Part shown: positions 34,636 through 47,200 of the stretch, one piece after another
Layout of the letters: the number at the start of each line of letters is the position of its first letter
Position numbering within the stretch: position 1 is the stretch's first letter
Assembly (NCBI GenBank): GCA_023634235.1
Contig: JAMKCF010000129.1
Span: forward strand, 124,001-188,000
Direction of reading: 5' to 3'
DNA from: Pisaster brevispinus
Taxonomy: Eukaryota > Echinodermata > Asteroidea > Forcipulatida > Asteriidae
Length of the DNA stretch: 64,000 nt
Translations under genes and position numbers: made by a program
Notes under the pieces: generated by a model
Database searches by the model: none
Seen by the model: only the letters and a program-made list of their open reading frames with translations
What the model was told of the DNA's origin: nothing

Positions 34636-37144
34636 CGATCTAGGAGGGCTAGAGGGATGATTTTTTGGCCTGACTCTGCCTTAGGTATCCCTGCATCCGA
34701 AAATTAGACTTTTACGGCCGTTGCGGGCAGGCTTCACACCGGAAAAGACCAGCAAGCGGGGACACTCCGAAAGCCCCGCAAAACATCAACGTGATTTTGC
34801 TGTAAAAAGACACAAATACAAAATAAGGAGGGTCACATCACCCCCAAGGCAATATCGAATCTGCACAATTTTAGTACCACTGTAAAGCCCGTTTCAAGGG
34901 CTCCCTCTCCCGTGAGTTTGGGGTCGCTGACGATTCTGTAGGCGAGGCGAGCGGCCAGGATGTTAGGCCCACCCCTTAGAGAAATAGGAAATTAAAAACC
35001 AGGGGTAATGGCCCAAAATAAAAGTGCGGTGATTTTGGGAATAAGTCCCGATCTAGGAGGGCTAGAGAGATGATTTTTTTACCTGACTCTGCCTTAGGTA
35101 TCCCTGCATCCGAAAATTAGACTTTTACGGCCGTTGCGGGCAGACTTCACACCGGAAAAGACCAGCAAGCGGGGACACTCCGAAAGCCCCCCAAAACATC
35201 AACTTGATTTTGCTGTAAAAAGACACAAATACAAAATAAGGAGGGTCACATCACCCCCAGGGCAATATCGAATCTGCACAATTTTAGTACCACTGTAAAG
35301 CCCGTTTCAAGGGCTCCCTCTCCCGTGAGTTTGGGGTCGCTGACGATTCTGTAGGCGAGGCGAGCGGCCTGGATGTTAGGCCTACCCCTAAGAAAAATTG
35401 AAAAAAAAAGAAAACAAAAACCCAGAAGCAAGGTCGTGCCGGCAGGGGTCATGGCCCAAAATAAAAGTGCGGTGAATTTGGGAATAACTCCCGATCTAGG
35501 AGGGCTAGAGGGATGATTTTTTGGCCTGACTCTGCCTTAGGTATCCCTGCATCCGAAAATTAGACTTTTACGGCCGTTGCGGGCAGGCTTCACACCGGAA
35601 AAGACCAGCAAGCGGGGACACTCCGAAAGCCCCGCAAAACATCAACGTGATTTTGCTGTAAAAAGACACAAATACAAAATAAGGAGGGTCACCTCACCCC
35701 CAAGGCAATATCGAATCTGCACAATTTTAGTACCACTGTAAAGCCCGTTTCAAGGGCTCCCTCTCCCGTGAGTTTGGGGTCGCTGACGATTCTGTAGGCG
35801 AGGCGAGCGGCCTGGATGTAAGGCCCACCCCTTAGAGAAATAGGAAAACAAAAACCAGGGGTAATGGCCCAAAATAAAAGTGCGGTGATTTTGGGAATAA
35901 GTCCCGATCAAGGAGGGCTAGAGAGATGATTTTTTGGCCTGACTCTGCCTTAGGTATCCCTGCATCCGAAAATTAGACTTTAACGGCCGTTGCGGGCAGG
36001 CTTCACACCGGAAAAGACCAGCAAGCGGGGACACTCCGTAAGCCCCGCAAAACATCAACGTGATTTTGATGTAAAAAGACACAAATACAAAATAAGGAGG
36101 GTCACATCACCCCCAAGGCAATATCGAATCTGCACAATTGTAGTACCACTGTAAAGCCCGTTTCAAGGGCTCCCTCTCCCGTGAGTTTGGGGTCGCTGAC
36201 GATTCTGTAGGCGAGGCGAGCGGCCTGGATGTTAGGCCCACCCCTTAGAGAAATAGGAAAACAAAAACCAGGGGTAATGGCCCAAAATAAAAGTGCGGTG
36301 ATTTTGAGAATAAGTCCCGATCTAGGAGGGCTAGAGAGATGATTTTTTTACCTGACTCTGCCTTAGGTATCCCTGCATCCGAAAATTAGACTTTTACGGC
36401 CGTTGCGGGCAGGCTTCACACCGGAAAAGACCAGCAAGCGGGGACACTCCGAAAGCCCCGCAAAACATCAACTTGATTTTGCTGTAAAAAGACACAAATA
36501 CAAAATAAGGAGGGTCACATCACCCCCAGGGCAATATCGAATCTGCACAATTTTAGTACCACTGTAAAGCCCGTTTCAAGGGCTCCCTCTCCCGTGAGTT
36601 TGGGGTCGCTGACGATTCTGTAGGCGAGGCGAGCGGCCTGGATGTTAGGCCCACCCCTTAGAGAAATAGGAAAACAAAAACCAGGGGTAATGGCCCAAAA
36701 TAAAAGTGCGGTGATTTTGGGAATAAGTCCCGATCTAGGAGGGCTAGAGAGATGATTTTTTTTACCTGACTCTGCCTTAGGTATCCCTGCATCCGAAAAT
36801 TAAACTTTTAAGGCCGTTGCGGGCAGGCTTCACACCGGAAAAGACCAGCAAGCGGGGACACTCCGAAAGCCCCCCAAAACATCAACTTGATTTTGCTGTA
36901 AAGAGACACAAATACAAAATAAGGAGGGTCACATCACCCCCAAGGCAATATCGAATCTGCACAATTTTAGTACCACTGTAAAGCCCGTTTCAAGGGCTCC
37001 CTCTCCCGTGAGTTTGGGGTCGCTGACGATTCTGTAGGCGAGGCGAGCGGCCTGGATGTTAGGCCTACCCCTTAGAGAAATAGGAAAACGAAAACCAGGG
37101 GTAATGGCCCAAAATAAAAGTGCGGTGATTTTGGGAATAAGTCC
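34636..37144 (+). repeat. S-rich group with four S in a row
   Basis: Units start at 34636 (S, 413 b), 35049 (L, 443), 35492 (S, 413), 35905 (S, 413), 36318 (S, 413) and 36731 (S, 414). CCCCCAAGGC marks several of them. The unit at 35905 has GATCAAGGAGG, CCGTAAGCC, TTTGATGTAAA and AATTGTAGTACC, a set that reappears at 37590. The unit at 36731 has TTAAACTTTTAAGGCC, GTAAAGAGAC and an S linker that starts TACCCCTTAGAG. Four consecutive S units is the longest such run in the window. Confidence 0.85.
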
Positions 37145-38450
37145 CGATCTAGGAGGGCTAGAGAGATGATTGTTTTACCTGACTCTGCCTTAGGTATCCC
37201 TGCATCCGAAAATTAGACTTTTACGGCCGTTGCGGGCAGGCTTCACACCGAGAAAAGACCAGCAAGCGGGGACACTCCGAAAGCCTCCCAAAACATCAAC
37301 TTGATTTTGCTGTAAAAAGACACAAATACAAAATAAGGAGGGTCACATCACCCCAGGGCAATATCGAATCTGCACAATTTTAGTACCACTGTAAAGCCCG
37401 TTTCAAGGGCTCCCTCTCCCGTGAGTTTGGGGTCGCTGACGATTCTGTAGGCGAGGCGAGCGGCCTCGATGTTAGGCCTACCCCTAAGAAAAATTGAAAA
37501 AAAAACAAAAAAAAAAAACCCAGAAGCAAGGTCGTGCCGGCAGGGGTCTTGGCCCAAAATAAAAGTGCGGTGAATTTGAGAATAACTCCCGATCTAGGAG
37601 GGCTAGAGGGATGATCTTTTGGCCTGACTCTGCCTTAGGTATCCCTGCATCCGAAAATTAGACTTTTACGGCCGTTGCGGGCAGGCTTCACACCGGAAAA
37701 GACCAGCAAGCGGGGACACTCCGTAAGCCCCGCAAAACATCAACGTGATTTTGATGTAAAAAGACACAAATACAAAATAAGGAGGGTCACATCACCCCCA
37801 AGGCAATATCGAATCTGCACAATTGTAGTACCACTGTAAAGCCCGTTTCAAGGGCTCCCTCTCCCGTGAGTTTGGGGTCGCTGACGATTCTGTAGGCGAG
37901 GCGAGCGGCCTGGATGTTAGGCCCACCCCTTAGAGAAATAGGAAAACAAAAACCAGGGGTAATGGCCCAAAATAAAAGTGCGGTGATTTTGGGAATAAGT
38001 CCCGATCTAGGAGGGCTAGAGAGATGATTTTTTTACCTGACTCTGCCTTAGGTATCCCTGCATCCGAAAATTAGACTTTTACGGCCGTTGCGGGCAGGCT
38101 TCACACCGGAAAAGACCAGCAAGCGCGGACACTCCGAAAGCCCCCCAAAACATCAACTTGATTTTGCTGTAAAAAGACACAAATACAAAATAAGGAGGGT
38201 CACATCACCCCCAGGGCAATATCGAATCTGCACAATTTTAGTACCACTGTAAAGCCCGTTTCAAGGGCTCGGTCTCCCGTGAGTTTGGGGTCGCTGACGA
38301 TTCTGTAGGCGAGGTGAGCGGCCTGGATGTTAGGCCTACCCCTAAGAAAAATTGAAAAAAAAAAAAAAAAAAAAAAAAAAACAGAAGCAAGGTCGTGCCG
38401 GCAGGGGTCATGGCCCAAAATAAAAGTGCGGTGAATTTGGGAATAACTCC
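37145..38450 (+). repeat. LSL group
   Basis: Units start at 37145 (L, 445 b), 37590 (S, 413) and 38003 (L, 448). The first has GATTGTTTTACC and ACCGAGAAAAG, later seen at 41579 and 42892. The second repeats the marks of 35905. The third has AAGCGCGGAC, CTCGGTCTCCC and GAGGTGAGCGG. Confidence 0.85.
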
Positions 38451-38545
38451 CGATCTAGGAGGGCTAGAGGGATGATTTTTTGGCCTGACTCTGCCTTAGG
38501 TATCCCTGCCCAAAATAAAAGTGCGGTGATTTTGGGAATAAGTCC
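38451..38545 (+). repeat. 95-b remnant of a unit
   Basis: A normal type B head runs to TATCCCTGC at 38509. The sequence then jumps to CCAAAATAAAAGTGCGG and the S-type end GATTTTGGGAATAAGTCC. Relative to a 413-b S unit, about 318 b are missing: the entire body and the first part of the linker. The two sides share GC at the joint. Confidence 0.9.
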
Positions 38546-39851
38546 CGACCTAGGAGGGCTAGAGAGATGATTTTTTTACCTGACTCTGCCTTAGGTATCC
38601 CTGCATCCGAAAATTAGACTTTTACGGCCGTTGCGGGCAGGCTTCACACCGGAAAAGACCAGCAAGAGGGGACACTTCGAAAGCCCCCCAAAACATCAAC
38701 TTGATTTTGCTGTAAAAAGACACAAATACAAAATAAGGAGGGTCACATCACCCCCAGGGCAATATCGAATCTGCACAATTTTAGTACCACTGTAAAGCCC
38801 GTTTCAAGGGCTCCCTCTCCCGTGAGTTTGGGGTCGCTGACGATTCTGTAGGCGAGGCGAGCGGCCTGGATGTTAGGCCTACCCCTAAGAAAAATTGAAA
38901 AAAAAAAAAAAAAAAAAAAAAACCAGAAGCAAGGTCGCGCCGGCAGGGGTCATGGCCCAAAATAAAAGTGCGGTGAATTTGGGAATAACTCCCGATCTAG
39001 GAGGGCTAGAGGGATGATTTGTTGGCCTGACTCTGCCTTAGGTATCCCTGCATCCGAAAATTAGACTTTTACGGCCGTTGCGGGCAGGCTTCACACCGGA
39101 AAAGACCAGCAAGCGGGGACACTCCGAAAGCCCCGCAAAACATCAACGTGATTTTGCTGTAAAAAGACACAAATACAAAATAAGGAGGGTCACATCACCC
39201 CCAGGGCAATATCGAATCTGCACAATTTTAGTACCACTGTAAAGCCCGTTTCAAGGGCTCCCTCTCCCGTGAGTTTGGGGTCGCTGACGATTCTGTAGGC
39301 GAGGCGAGCGGCCTGGATGTTAGGCCTACCCCTAAGAAAAATTGAAAAAAAAAAAAAAAAAAAAAAACCCAGAAGCAAGGTCGTGCCGGCAGGGGTCATG
39401 GCCCAAAATAAAAGTGCGGTGAATTTGGGAATAACTCCCGATCTAGGAGGGCTAGAGGGATGATTTGTTGGCCTGACTCTGCCTTACGTATCCCTGCATC
39501 CGAAAATTAGACTTTTACGGCCGTTGCGGGCAGGCTTCACACCGGAAAAGACCAGCAAGCGGGGACACTCCGAAAGCCCCGCAAAACATCAACTTGATTT
39601 TGCTGTAAAAAGACACAAATACAAAATAAGGAGGGTCACATCACCCCCAAGGCAATATTGAATCTGCACAATTTTAGTACCACTGTAAAGCCCGTTTCAA
39701 GGGCTCCCTTTCCCGTGAGTTTGGGGTCGCTGACGATTCTGTAGGCGAGGCGAGCGGCCTGGATGTTAGGCCCACCCCTTAGAGAAATAGGAAAACAAAA
39801 ACCAGGGGTAATGGCCCAAAATAAAAGTGCGGTGATTTTGGGAATAAGTCC
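38546..39851 (+). repeat. LLS trimer (1,306 b)
   Basis: Units start at 38546 (L, 447 b), 38993 (L, 446) and 39439 (S, 413). The first begins CGACCTAGG and has AAGAGGGGACACTTCG. The second and third share GATTTGTTGGCC, a head mark that recurs at 42027, 43340, 46398 and 47705. The third has CTTACGTATCC, AATATTGAATC and CCCTTTCCC, with CCCCGC but CAACTTG. Confidence 0.85.
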
Positions 39852-40204
39852 CGATCTAGGAGGGCTAGAGAGATGATTTTTTTTACCTGACTCTGCCTTA
39901 GGTATCCCTGCATCCGAAAATTAAACTTTTACGGCCGTTGCGGGCAGGCTTCACACCGGAAAAGACCAGCAAGCGGGGACACTCCGAAAGCCCCCCAAAA
40001 CATCAACTTGATTTTGCTGTAAAAAGACACAAATACAAAATCAGGAGGGTCACATCACCCCCAGGGCAATATTGAATCTGCACAATTTTAGTACCACTGT
40101 AAAGCCCGTTTCAAGGGCTCCCTCTCCCGTGAGTTTGGGGTCGCTGACGATTCTGTAGGCGAGGCGAGCGGCCTGGATGTTAGGCCTACCCCTAAGAAAA
40201 ATTG

Positions 40205-40236
<32 letters not shown>

Positions 40237-41578
40237 AGAAGCAAGGTCGTGCCGGCAGGGGTCATGGCCCAAAAATAAAAGTGCGATGAATTTGAGAATA
40301 ACTCCCGATCTAGGAGGGCTAGAGGGATGATTTTTTGGCCTGACTCTGCCTTAGGTATCCCTGCATCCGAAAATTAGACTTTTACGGCCGTTGCGGGCAG
40401 GCTTCACACCGGAAAAGACCAGCAAGCGGGGACACTCCGAAAGCCCCGCAAAACATCAACGTGATTTTGCTGTAAAAAGACACAAATACAAAATAAGGAG
40501 GGTCACATCACCCCCAGTGCAATATCGAATCTGCACAATTTTAGTACCACTGTAAAGCCCGTTTCAAGGGCTCCCTCTCCCGTGAGTTTGGGGTCGCTGA
40601 CGATTCTGTAGGCGAGGCGAGCGGCCTGGATGTTAGGCCCACCCCTTAGAGAAATAGGAAAACAAAAACCAGGGGTAATGGCCGAAAATAAAAGTGCGGT
40701 GATTTTGGGAATAAGTCCCGATCTAGGAGGGCTAGAGAGATGATTTTTTTACCTGACTCTGCCTTAGGTATCCCTGCATCCGAAAATTAGACTTTTACGG
40801 CCGTTGCGGGCAGGCTTCACACCGGAAAAGACCAGCAAGCGGGGACACTCCGAAAGCCCCCCAAAACATCAACTTGATTTTGCTGTAAAAAGACACAAAT
40901 ACAAAATAAGGAGGGTCACATCACCCGCAGGGCAATATCGAATCTGCACAATTTTAGTACCACTGTAAAGCCCGTTTCAAGGGCTCCCTCTCCCGTGAGT
41001 TTGGGGTTGCTGACGATTCTGTAGGCGAGGCGAGCGGCCTGGATGTTAGGCCTACCCCTAAGAAAAATTGAAAAAAAAACAAAAAAAAAAAAACCCCAGA
41101 AGCAAGGTCGTGCCGGCAGGGGTCATGGCCCAAAATAAAAGTGCGGTGAATTTGGGAATAACTCCCGATCTAGGAGGGCTAGAGGGATGATTTTTTGGCC
41201 TGACTCTGCCTTAGGTATCCCTGCATCCGAAAATTAGACTTTTACGGCCGTTGCGGGCAGGCTTCACACCGGAAAAGACCAGCAAGCGGGGACACTCCGA
41301 AAGCCCCCCAAAACATCAACTTGATTTTGCTGTAAAGAGACACAAATACAAAATAAGGAGGGTCACATCACCCCCAGGGCAATATCGAATCTGCACAATT
41401 TTAGTACCACTGTAAAGCCCGTTTTAAGGGCTCCCTCTCCCGTGAGTTTGGGGTCGCTGACGATTCTGTAGGCGAGGCGAGCGGCCTGGATGTTAGGCCT
41501 ACCCCTTAGAGAAATAGGAAAACAAAAACCAGGGGTAATGGCCCAAAATAAAAGTGCGGTGATTTTGGGAATAAGTCC
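39852..41578 (+). repeat. Two L+S dimers
   Basis: Units start at 39852 (L, 454 b), 40306 (S, 413), 40719 (L, 447) and 41166 (S, 413). The first is the longest unit in the window because of a 30-A tract. The last has a type A body (CCCCCC, CAACTTG) after a type B head. It shares GTAAAGAGAC and a TACCCCTTAGAG linker with the unit at 36731. As at 36731, it is followed by a GATTGTTTTACC unit, so a two-unit block was copied about 4.4 kb away. Confidence 0.85.
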
Positions 41579-42378
41579 CGATCTAGGAGGGCTAGAGAGA
41601 TGATTGTTTTACCTGACTCTGCCTTAGGTATCCCTGCATCCGAAAATTAGACTTTTACGGCCGTTGCGGGCAGGCTTCACACCGAGAAAAGACCAGCAAG
41701 CGGGGACACTCCGAAAGCCCCCCAAAACATCAACTTGATTTTGCTGTAAAAAGACACAAATACAAAATAAGGAGGGTCACATCACCATAGGGCAATATCG
41801 AATCTGCACAATTTTAGTACCACTGTAAAGCCCGTTTCAAGGGCTCCCTCTCCCGTGAGTTTGGGGTCGCTGACGATTCTGTAGGCGAGGCGAGCGGCCT
41901 GGATGTTAGGCCTACCCCTAAGAAAAATTGAAAAAAACAAAAAACAAAAACAAAACCCAGAAGCAAGGTCGTGCCGGCAGGGGTCATGGCCCAAAATAAA
42001 AGTGCGGTGAATTTGGGAATAACTCCCGATCTAGGAGGGCTAGAGGGATGATTTGTTGGCCTGACTCTGCCTTAGGTATCCCTGCATCCGAAAATTAGAC
42101 TTTTACGGCCGTTGCGGGCAGGCTTCCCACCGGAAAAGACCAGCAAGCGGGGACACTCCGAAAGCCCCGCAAAACATCAACGTGATTTTGCTGTAAAAAG
42201 ACACAAATACAAAATAAGGAGGGTCACATCACCCCCAGGGCAATATTGAATCTGCACAATTTTAGTACCACTGTAAAGCCCGTTTCAAGGGCTCCCTCTC
42301 CCGTGAGTTTGGGGTCGCTGACGATTCTGTAGGCGAGGCGAGCGGCCTGGATGTTAGGCCTACCCCTAAGAAAAATTG

Positions 42379-42410
<32 letters not shown>

Positions 42411-42891
42411 ACAAGCAAGGTCGTGTCGGCAGGGGTCATGGCCCAAAATAAAAGTGCGGTGAATTTGGGAATAACTCCCGATCTAGGAGGGCTAGAGGGA
42501 TGATTTTTTGGCCTGACTCTGTCTTAGGTATCCCTGCATCCGAAAATTAGACTTTTACGGCCGTTGCGGGCAGGCTTCACACCGGAAAAGACCAGCAAGC
42601 GGGGACACTCCGAAAGCCCCGCAAAACATCAACGTGATTTTGCTGTAAAAAGACACAAATACAAAATAAGGAGGGTCACATCACCCCCAGGGCAATATCG
42701 AATCTGCACAATTTTAGTACCACTGTAAAGCCCGTTTTAAGGGCTCCCTCTCCCGTGAGTTTGGGGTCGCTGACGATTCTGTAGGCGAGGCGAGCGGCCT
42801 GGATGTTAGGCCTACCCCTTAGAGAAATAGGAAAACAAAAACCAGGGGTAATGGCCCAAAATAAAAGTGCGGTGATTTTGGGAATAAGTCC
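41579..42891 (+). repeat. LLS trimer, first copy (1,313 b)
   Basis: Units start at 41579 (L, 448 b), 42027 (L, 452) and 42479 (S, 413). Marks are GATTGTTTTACC, ACCGAGAAAAG and CACCATAGGGC; then GATTTGTTGGCC, CTTCCCACCGG, ACACAAGCAAGG and GTGTCGGCAGG; then CTCTGTCTTAGG and GTTTTAAGGG. Confidence 0.9.
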
Positions 42892-43691
42892 CGATCTAGG
42901 AGGGCTAGAGAGATGATTGTTTTACCTGACTCTGCCTTAGGTATCCCTGCATCCGAAAATTAGACTTTTACGGCCGTTGCGGGCAGGCTTCACACCGAGA
43001 AAAGACCAGCAAGCGGGGACACTCCGAAAGCCCCCCAAAACATCAACTTGATTTTGCTGTAAAAAGACACAAATACAAAATAAGGAGGGTCACATCACCA
43101 TAGGGCAATATCGAATCTGCACAATTTTAGTACCACTGTAAAGCCCGTTTCAAGGGCTCCCTCTCCCGTGAGTTTGGGGTCGCTGACGATTCTGTAGGCG
43201 AGGCGAGCGGCCTGGATGTTAGGCCTACCCCTAAGAAAAATTGAAAAAAACAAAAAACAAAAACAAAACCCAGAAGCAAGGTCGTGCCGGCAGGGGTCAT
43301 GGCCCAAAATAAAAGTGCGGTGAATTTGGGAATAACTCCCGATCTAGGAGGGCTAGAGGGATGATTTGTTGGCCTGACTCTGCCTTAGGTATCCCTGCAT
43401 CCGAAAATTAGACTTTTACGGCCGTTGCGGGCAGGCTTCCCACCGGAAAAGACCAGCAAGCGGGGACACTCCGAAAGCCCCGCAAAACATCAACGTGATT
43501 TTGCTGTAAAAAGACACAAATACAAAATAAGGAGGGTCACATCACCCCCAGGGCAATATTGAATCTGCACAATTTTAGTACCACTGTAAAGCCCGTTTCA
43601 AGGGCTCCCTCTCCCGTGAGTTTGGGGTCGCTGACGATTCTGTAGGCGAGGCGAGCGGCCTGGATGTTAGGCCTACCCCAAAGAAAAATTG

Positions 43692-43722
<31 letters not shown>

Positions 43723-44203
43723 ACAAGCAAGGTCGTGTCGGCAGGGGTCATGGCCCAAAATAAAAGTGCGGTGAATTTGGGAATAACTCCCGATCTAGGA
43801 GGGCTAGAGGGATGATTTTTTGGCCTGACTCTGTCTTAGGTATCCCTGCATCCGAAAATTAGACTTTTACGGCCGTTGCGGGCAGGCTTCACACCGGAAA
43901 AGACCAGCAAGCGGGGACACTCCGAAAGCCCCGCAAAACATCAACGTGATTTTGCTGTAAAAAGACACAAATACAAAATAAGGAGGGTCACATCACCCCC
44001 AGGGCAATATCGAATCTGCACAATTTTAGTACCACTGTAAAGCCCGTTTCAAGGGCTCCCTCTCCCGTGAGTTTGGGGTCGCTGACGATTCTGTAGGCGA
44101 GGCGAGCGGCCTGGATGTTAGGCCCACCCCTTAGAGAAATAGGAAAACAAAAACCAGGGGTAATGGCCCAAAATAAAAGTGCGGTGATTTTGGGAATAAG
44201 TCC
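42892..44203 (+). repeat. LLS trimer, second copy (1,312 b)
   Basis: Units start at 42892 (L, 448 b), 43340 (L, 451) and 43791 (S, 413). All marks of the previous trimer recur in order. Differences are one A in the second unit's run, CCTACCCCAAAG for CCTACCCCTAAG, and GTTTCAAGGG with a CACCCCTT linker in the last unit. This is one of the most recent duplications in the window. Confidence 0.9.
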
Positions 44204-47200
44204 CGATCTAGGAGGGCTAGAGAGATGATTTTTTTACCTGACTCTGCCTTAGGTATCCCTGCATCCGAAAATTAGACTTTTACGGCCGTTGCGGGCAGGC
44301 TTCACACCGGAAAAGACCAGCAAGCGGGGACACTCCGAAAGCCCCCCAAAACATCAACTTGATTTTGCTGTAAAAAGACACAAATACAAAATAAGGAGGG
44401 TCACATCACCCCCAGGGCAACATCGAATCTGCACAATTTTAGTACCACTGTAAAGCCCGTTTCAAGGGCTCTCTCTCCCGTGAGTTTGGGGTCGCTGACG
44501 ATTCTGTAGGCGAGGCGAGCGGCCTGGATGTTAGGCCTACCCCTAAGAAAAATTGAAAAAAAAAAAAAAAAAAAAACCCAGAAGCAAGGTCGTGCCGGCA
44601 GGGGTCATGGCCGAAAATAAAAGTGCGGTGAATTTGAGAATAACTCCCGATCTAAGAGGGCTAGAGGGATGATTTTTTGGCCTGACTCTGCCTTAGGTAT
44701 CCCTGCATCCGAAAATTAGACTTTTACGGCCGTTGCGGGCAGGCTTCACACCGGAAAAGACCAGCAAGCGGGGACACTCCGAAAGCCCCGCAAAACATCA
44801 ACGTGATTTTGCTGTAAAAAGACACAAATACAAAATAAGGAGGGTCACATCACCCCCAGGGCAATATCGAATCTGCACAATTTTAGTACCACTGTAAAGC
44901 CCGCTTCAAGGGCTCCCTCTCCCGTGAGTTTGGGGTCGCTGACGATTCTGTAGGCGAGGCGAGCGGCCTAGATGTTAGGCCTACCCCTAAGAAAATTGAA
45001 AAAAAAAAAAAAAAAAAAACCCAGAAGCAAGGTCGTGCCGGCAGGGGTCATGGCCCAAAATAAAAGTGCGGTGAATTTGGGAATAACTCCCGATCTAGGA
45101 GGGCTAGAGGGATGATTTTTTGGCCTGACTCTGCCTTAGTATCCCTGCATCCGAAAATTAGACTTTTACGGCCGTTGCGGGCAGGCTTCACACCGGAAAA
45201 GACCAGCAAGCGGGGACACTCCGAAAGCCCCGCAAAACATCAACGTGATTTTGCTGTTAAAAGACACAAATACAAAATAAGGAGGGTCACATCACCCCCA
45301 GGGCAATATCGAATCTGCACAATTTTAGTACCACTGTAAAGCCCTTTTCAAGGGCTCCCTTTCCCGTGAGTTTGGGGTCGCTGACGATTCTGTAGGCGAG
45401 GCGAGCGGCCTGGATGTTAGGCCCACCCCTTAGAGAAATAGGAAAACAAAAACCAGGGGTAATGGCCCAAAATAAAAGTGCGGTGATTTTGGGAATAAGT
45501 CCCGATCTAGGAGGGCTAGAGAGATGATTTTTTTACCTGACTCTGCCTTAGGTATCCCTGCATCCAAAAATTAGACTTTTACGGCCGTTGCGGGCAGGCT
45601 TCACACCGGAAAAGACCAGCAAGCGGGGACACTCCGAAAGCCCCCCAAAACATCAACTTGATTTTGCTGTAAAAAGACACAAATACAAAATAAGGAGGGT
45701 CACATCACCCCCAGGGCAATATCGAATCTGCACAATTTTAGTACCACTGTAAAGCACGTTTCAAGGGCTCCCTCTCCCGTGAGTTTGGGGTCGCTAACGA
45801 TTCTGTAGGCGAGGCGAGCGGCCTGGATGTTAGGCCTACCCCTAAGAAAAATTGAAAAAAAAAAAAAAAAAAAAAAAACCCAGAAGCAAGGTCGTGCCGG
45901 CAGGGGTCATGGCCCAAAATAAAAGTGCGGTGAATTTGGGAATAACTCCCGATCTAGGAGGGCTAGAGGGATGATTTTTTGGCCTGACTCTGCCTTAGGT
46001 ATCCCTGCATCCGAAAATTAGACATTTACGGCCGTTGCGGGCAGGCTTCACACCGGAAAAGACCAGCAAGCGGGGACACTCCGAAAGCCCCCCAAAACAT
46101 CAACGTGATTTTGCTGTAAAAAGACACAAATACAGAATAAGGAGGGTCACATCACCCCCAGGGCAATATCGAATCTGCACAATTTTAGTACCACTGTAAA
46201 GCCCGTTTCAAGGGCTCCCTCTCCCGTGAGTTTGGGGTCGCTGACGATTCTGTAGGCGAGGCGAGCGGCCTGGATGTTAGGCCTACCCCTAAGAAAAATT
46301 GAAAAAAAAAAAAAAAAAAAAAAAAACCCAGAAGCAAGGTCGTGCCGGCAGGGGTCATGGCCCAAAATAAAAGTGCGGTGAATTTGGGAATAACTCCCGA
46401 TCTAGGAGGGCTAGAGGGATGATTTGTTGGCCTGACTCTGCCTTAGGTATCCCTGCATCCGAAAATTAGACTTTTACGGCCGTTGCGGGCAGGCTTCACA
46501 CCGGAAAAGACCAGCAAGCGGGGACACTCCGAAAGCCCCGCAAAACATCAACGTGATTTTGCTGTAAAAAGACACAAATACAAAATAAGGAGGGTCACAT
46601 CACCCCCAGGGCAATATCTAATCTGCACAATTTTAGTACCACTGTAAAGCCCGTTTCAAGGGCTCCCTCTCCCGTGAGTTTGGGGTCGCTGACGATTCTG
46701 TAGGCGAGGCGAGCGGCCTGGATGTTAGGCCCACCCCTTAGAGAAATAGGAAAACAAAAACCAGGGGTAATGGCCCAAAATAAAAGTGCGGTGATTTTGG
46801 GAATAAGTCCCGATCTAGGAGGGCTAGAGAGATGATTTTTTTTACCTGACTCTGCCTTAGGTATCCCTGCATCCGAAAATTAGACTTTTATGGCCGTTGC
46901 GGGCAGGCTTCACACCGGAAAAGACCAGCAAGCGGGGACACTCCGAAAGCCCCCCAAAACATCAACTTGATTTTGCTGTAAAAAGACACAAATACAAAAT
47001 AAGGAGGGTCACATCACCCCCAGGGCAATATCGAATCTGCACAATTTTAGTACCACTGTAAAGGCCGTTTCAAGGGCTCCCTCTCCCGTGAGTTTGGGGT
47101 TGCTGACGATTCTGTAGGCGAGGCGAGCGGCCTGGATGTTAGGCCTACCCCTAAGAAAAATTGAAAAAAACAAAAAAAAAAAAAACCCAGAAGCAAGGTC

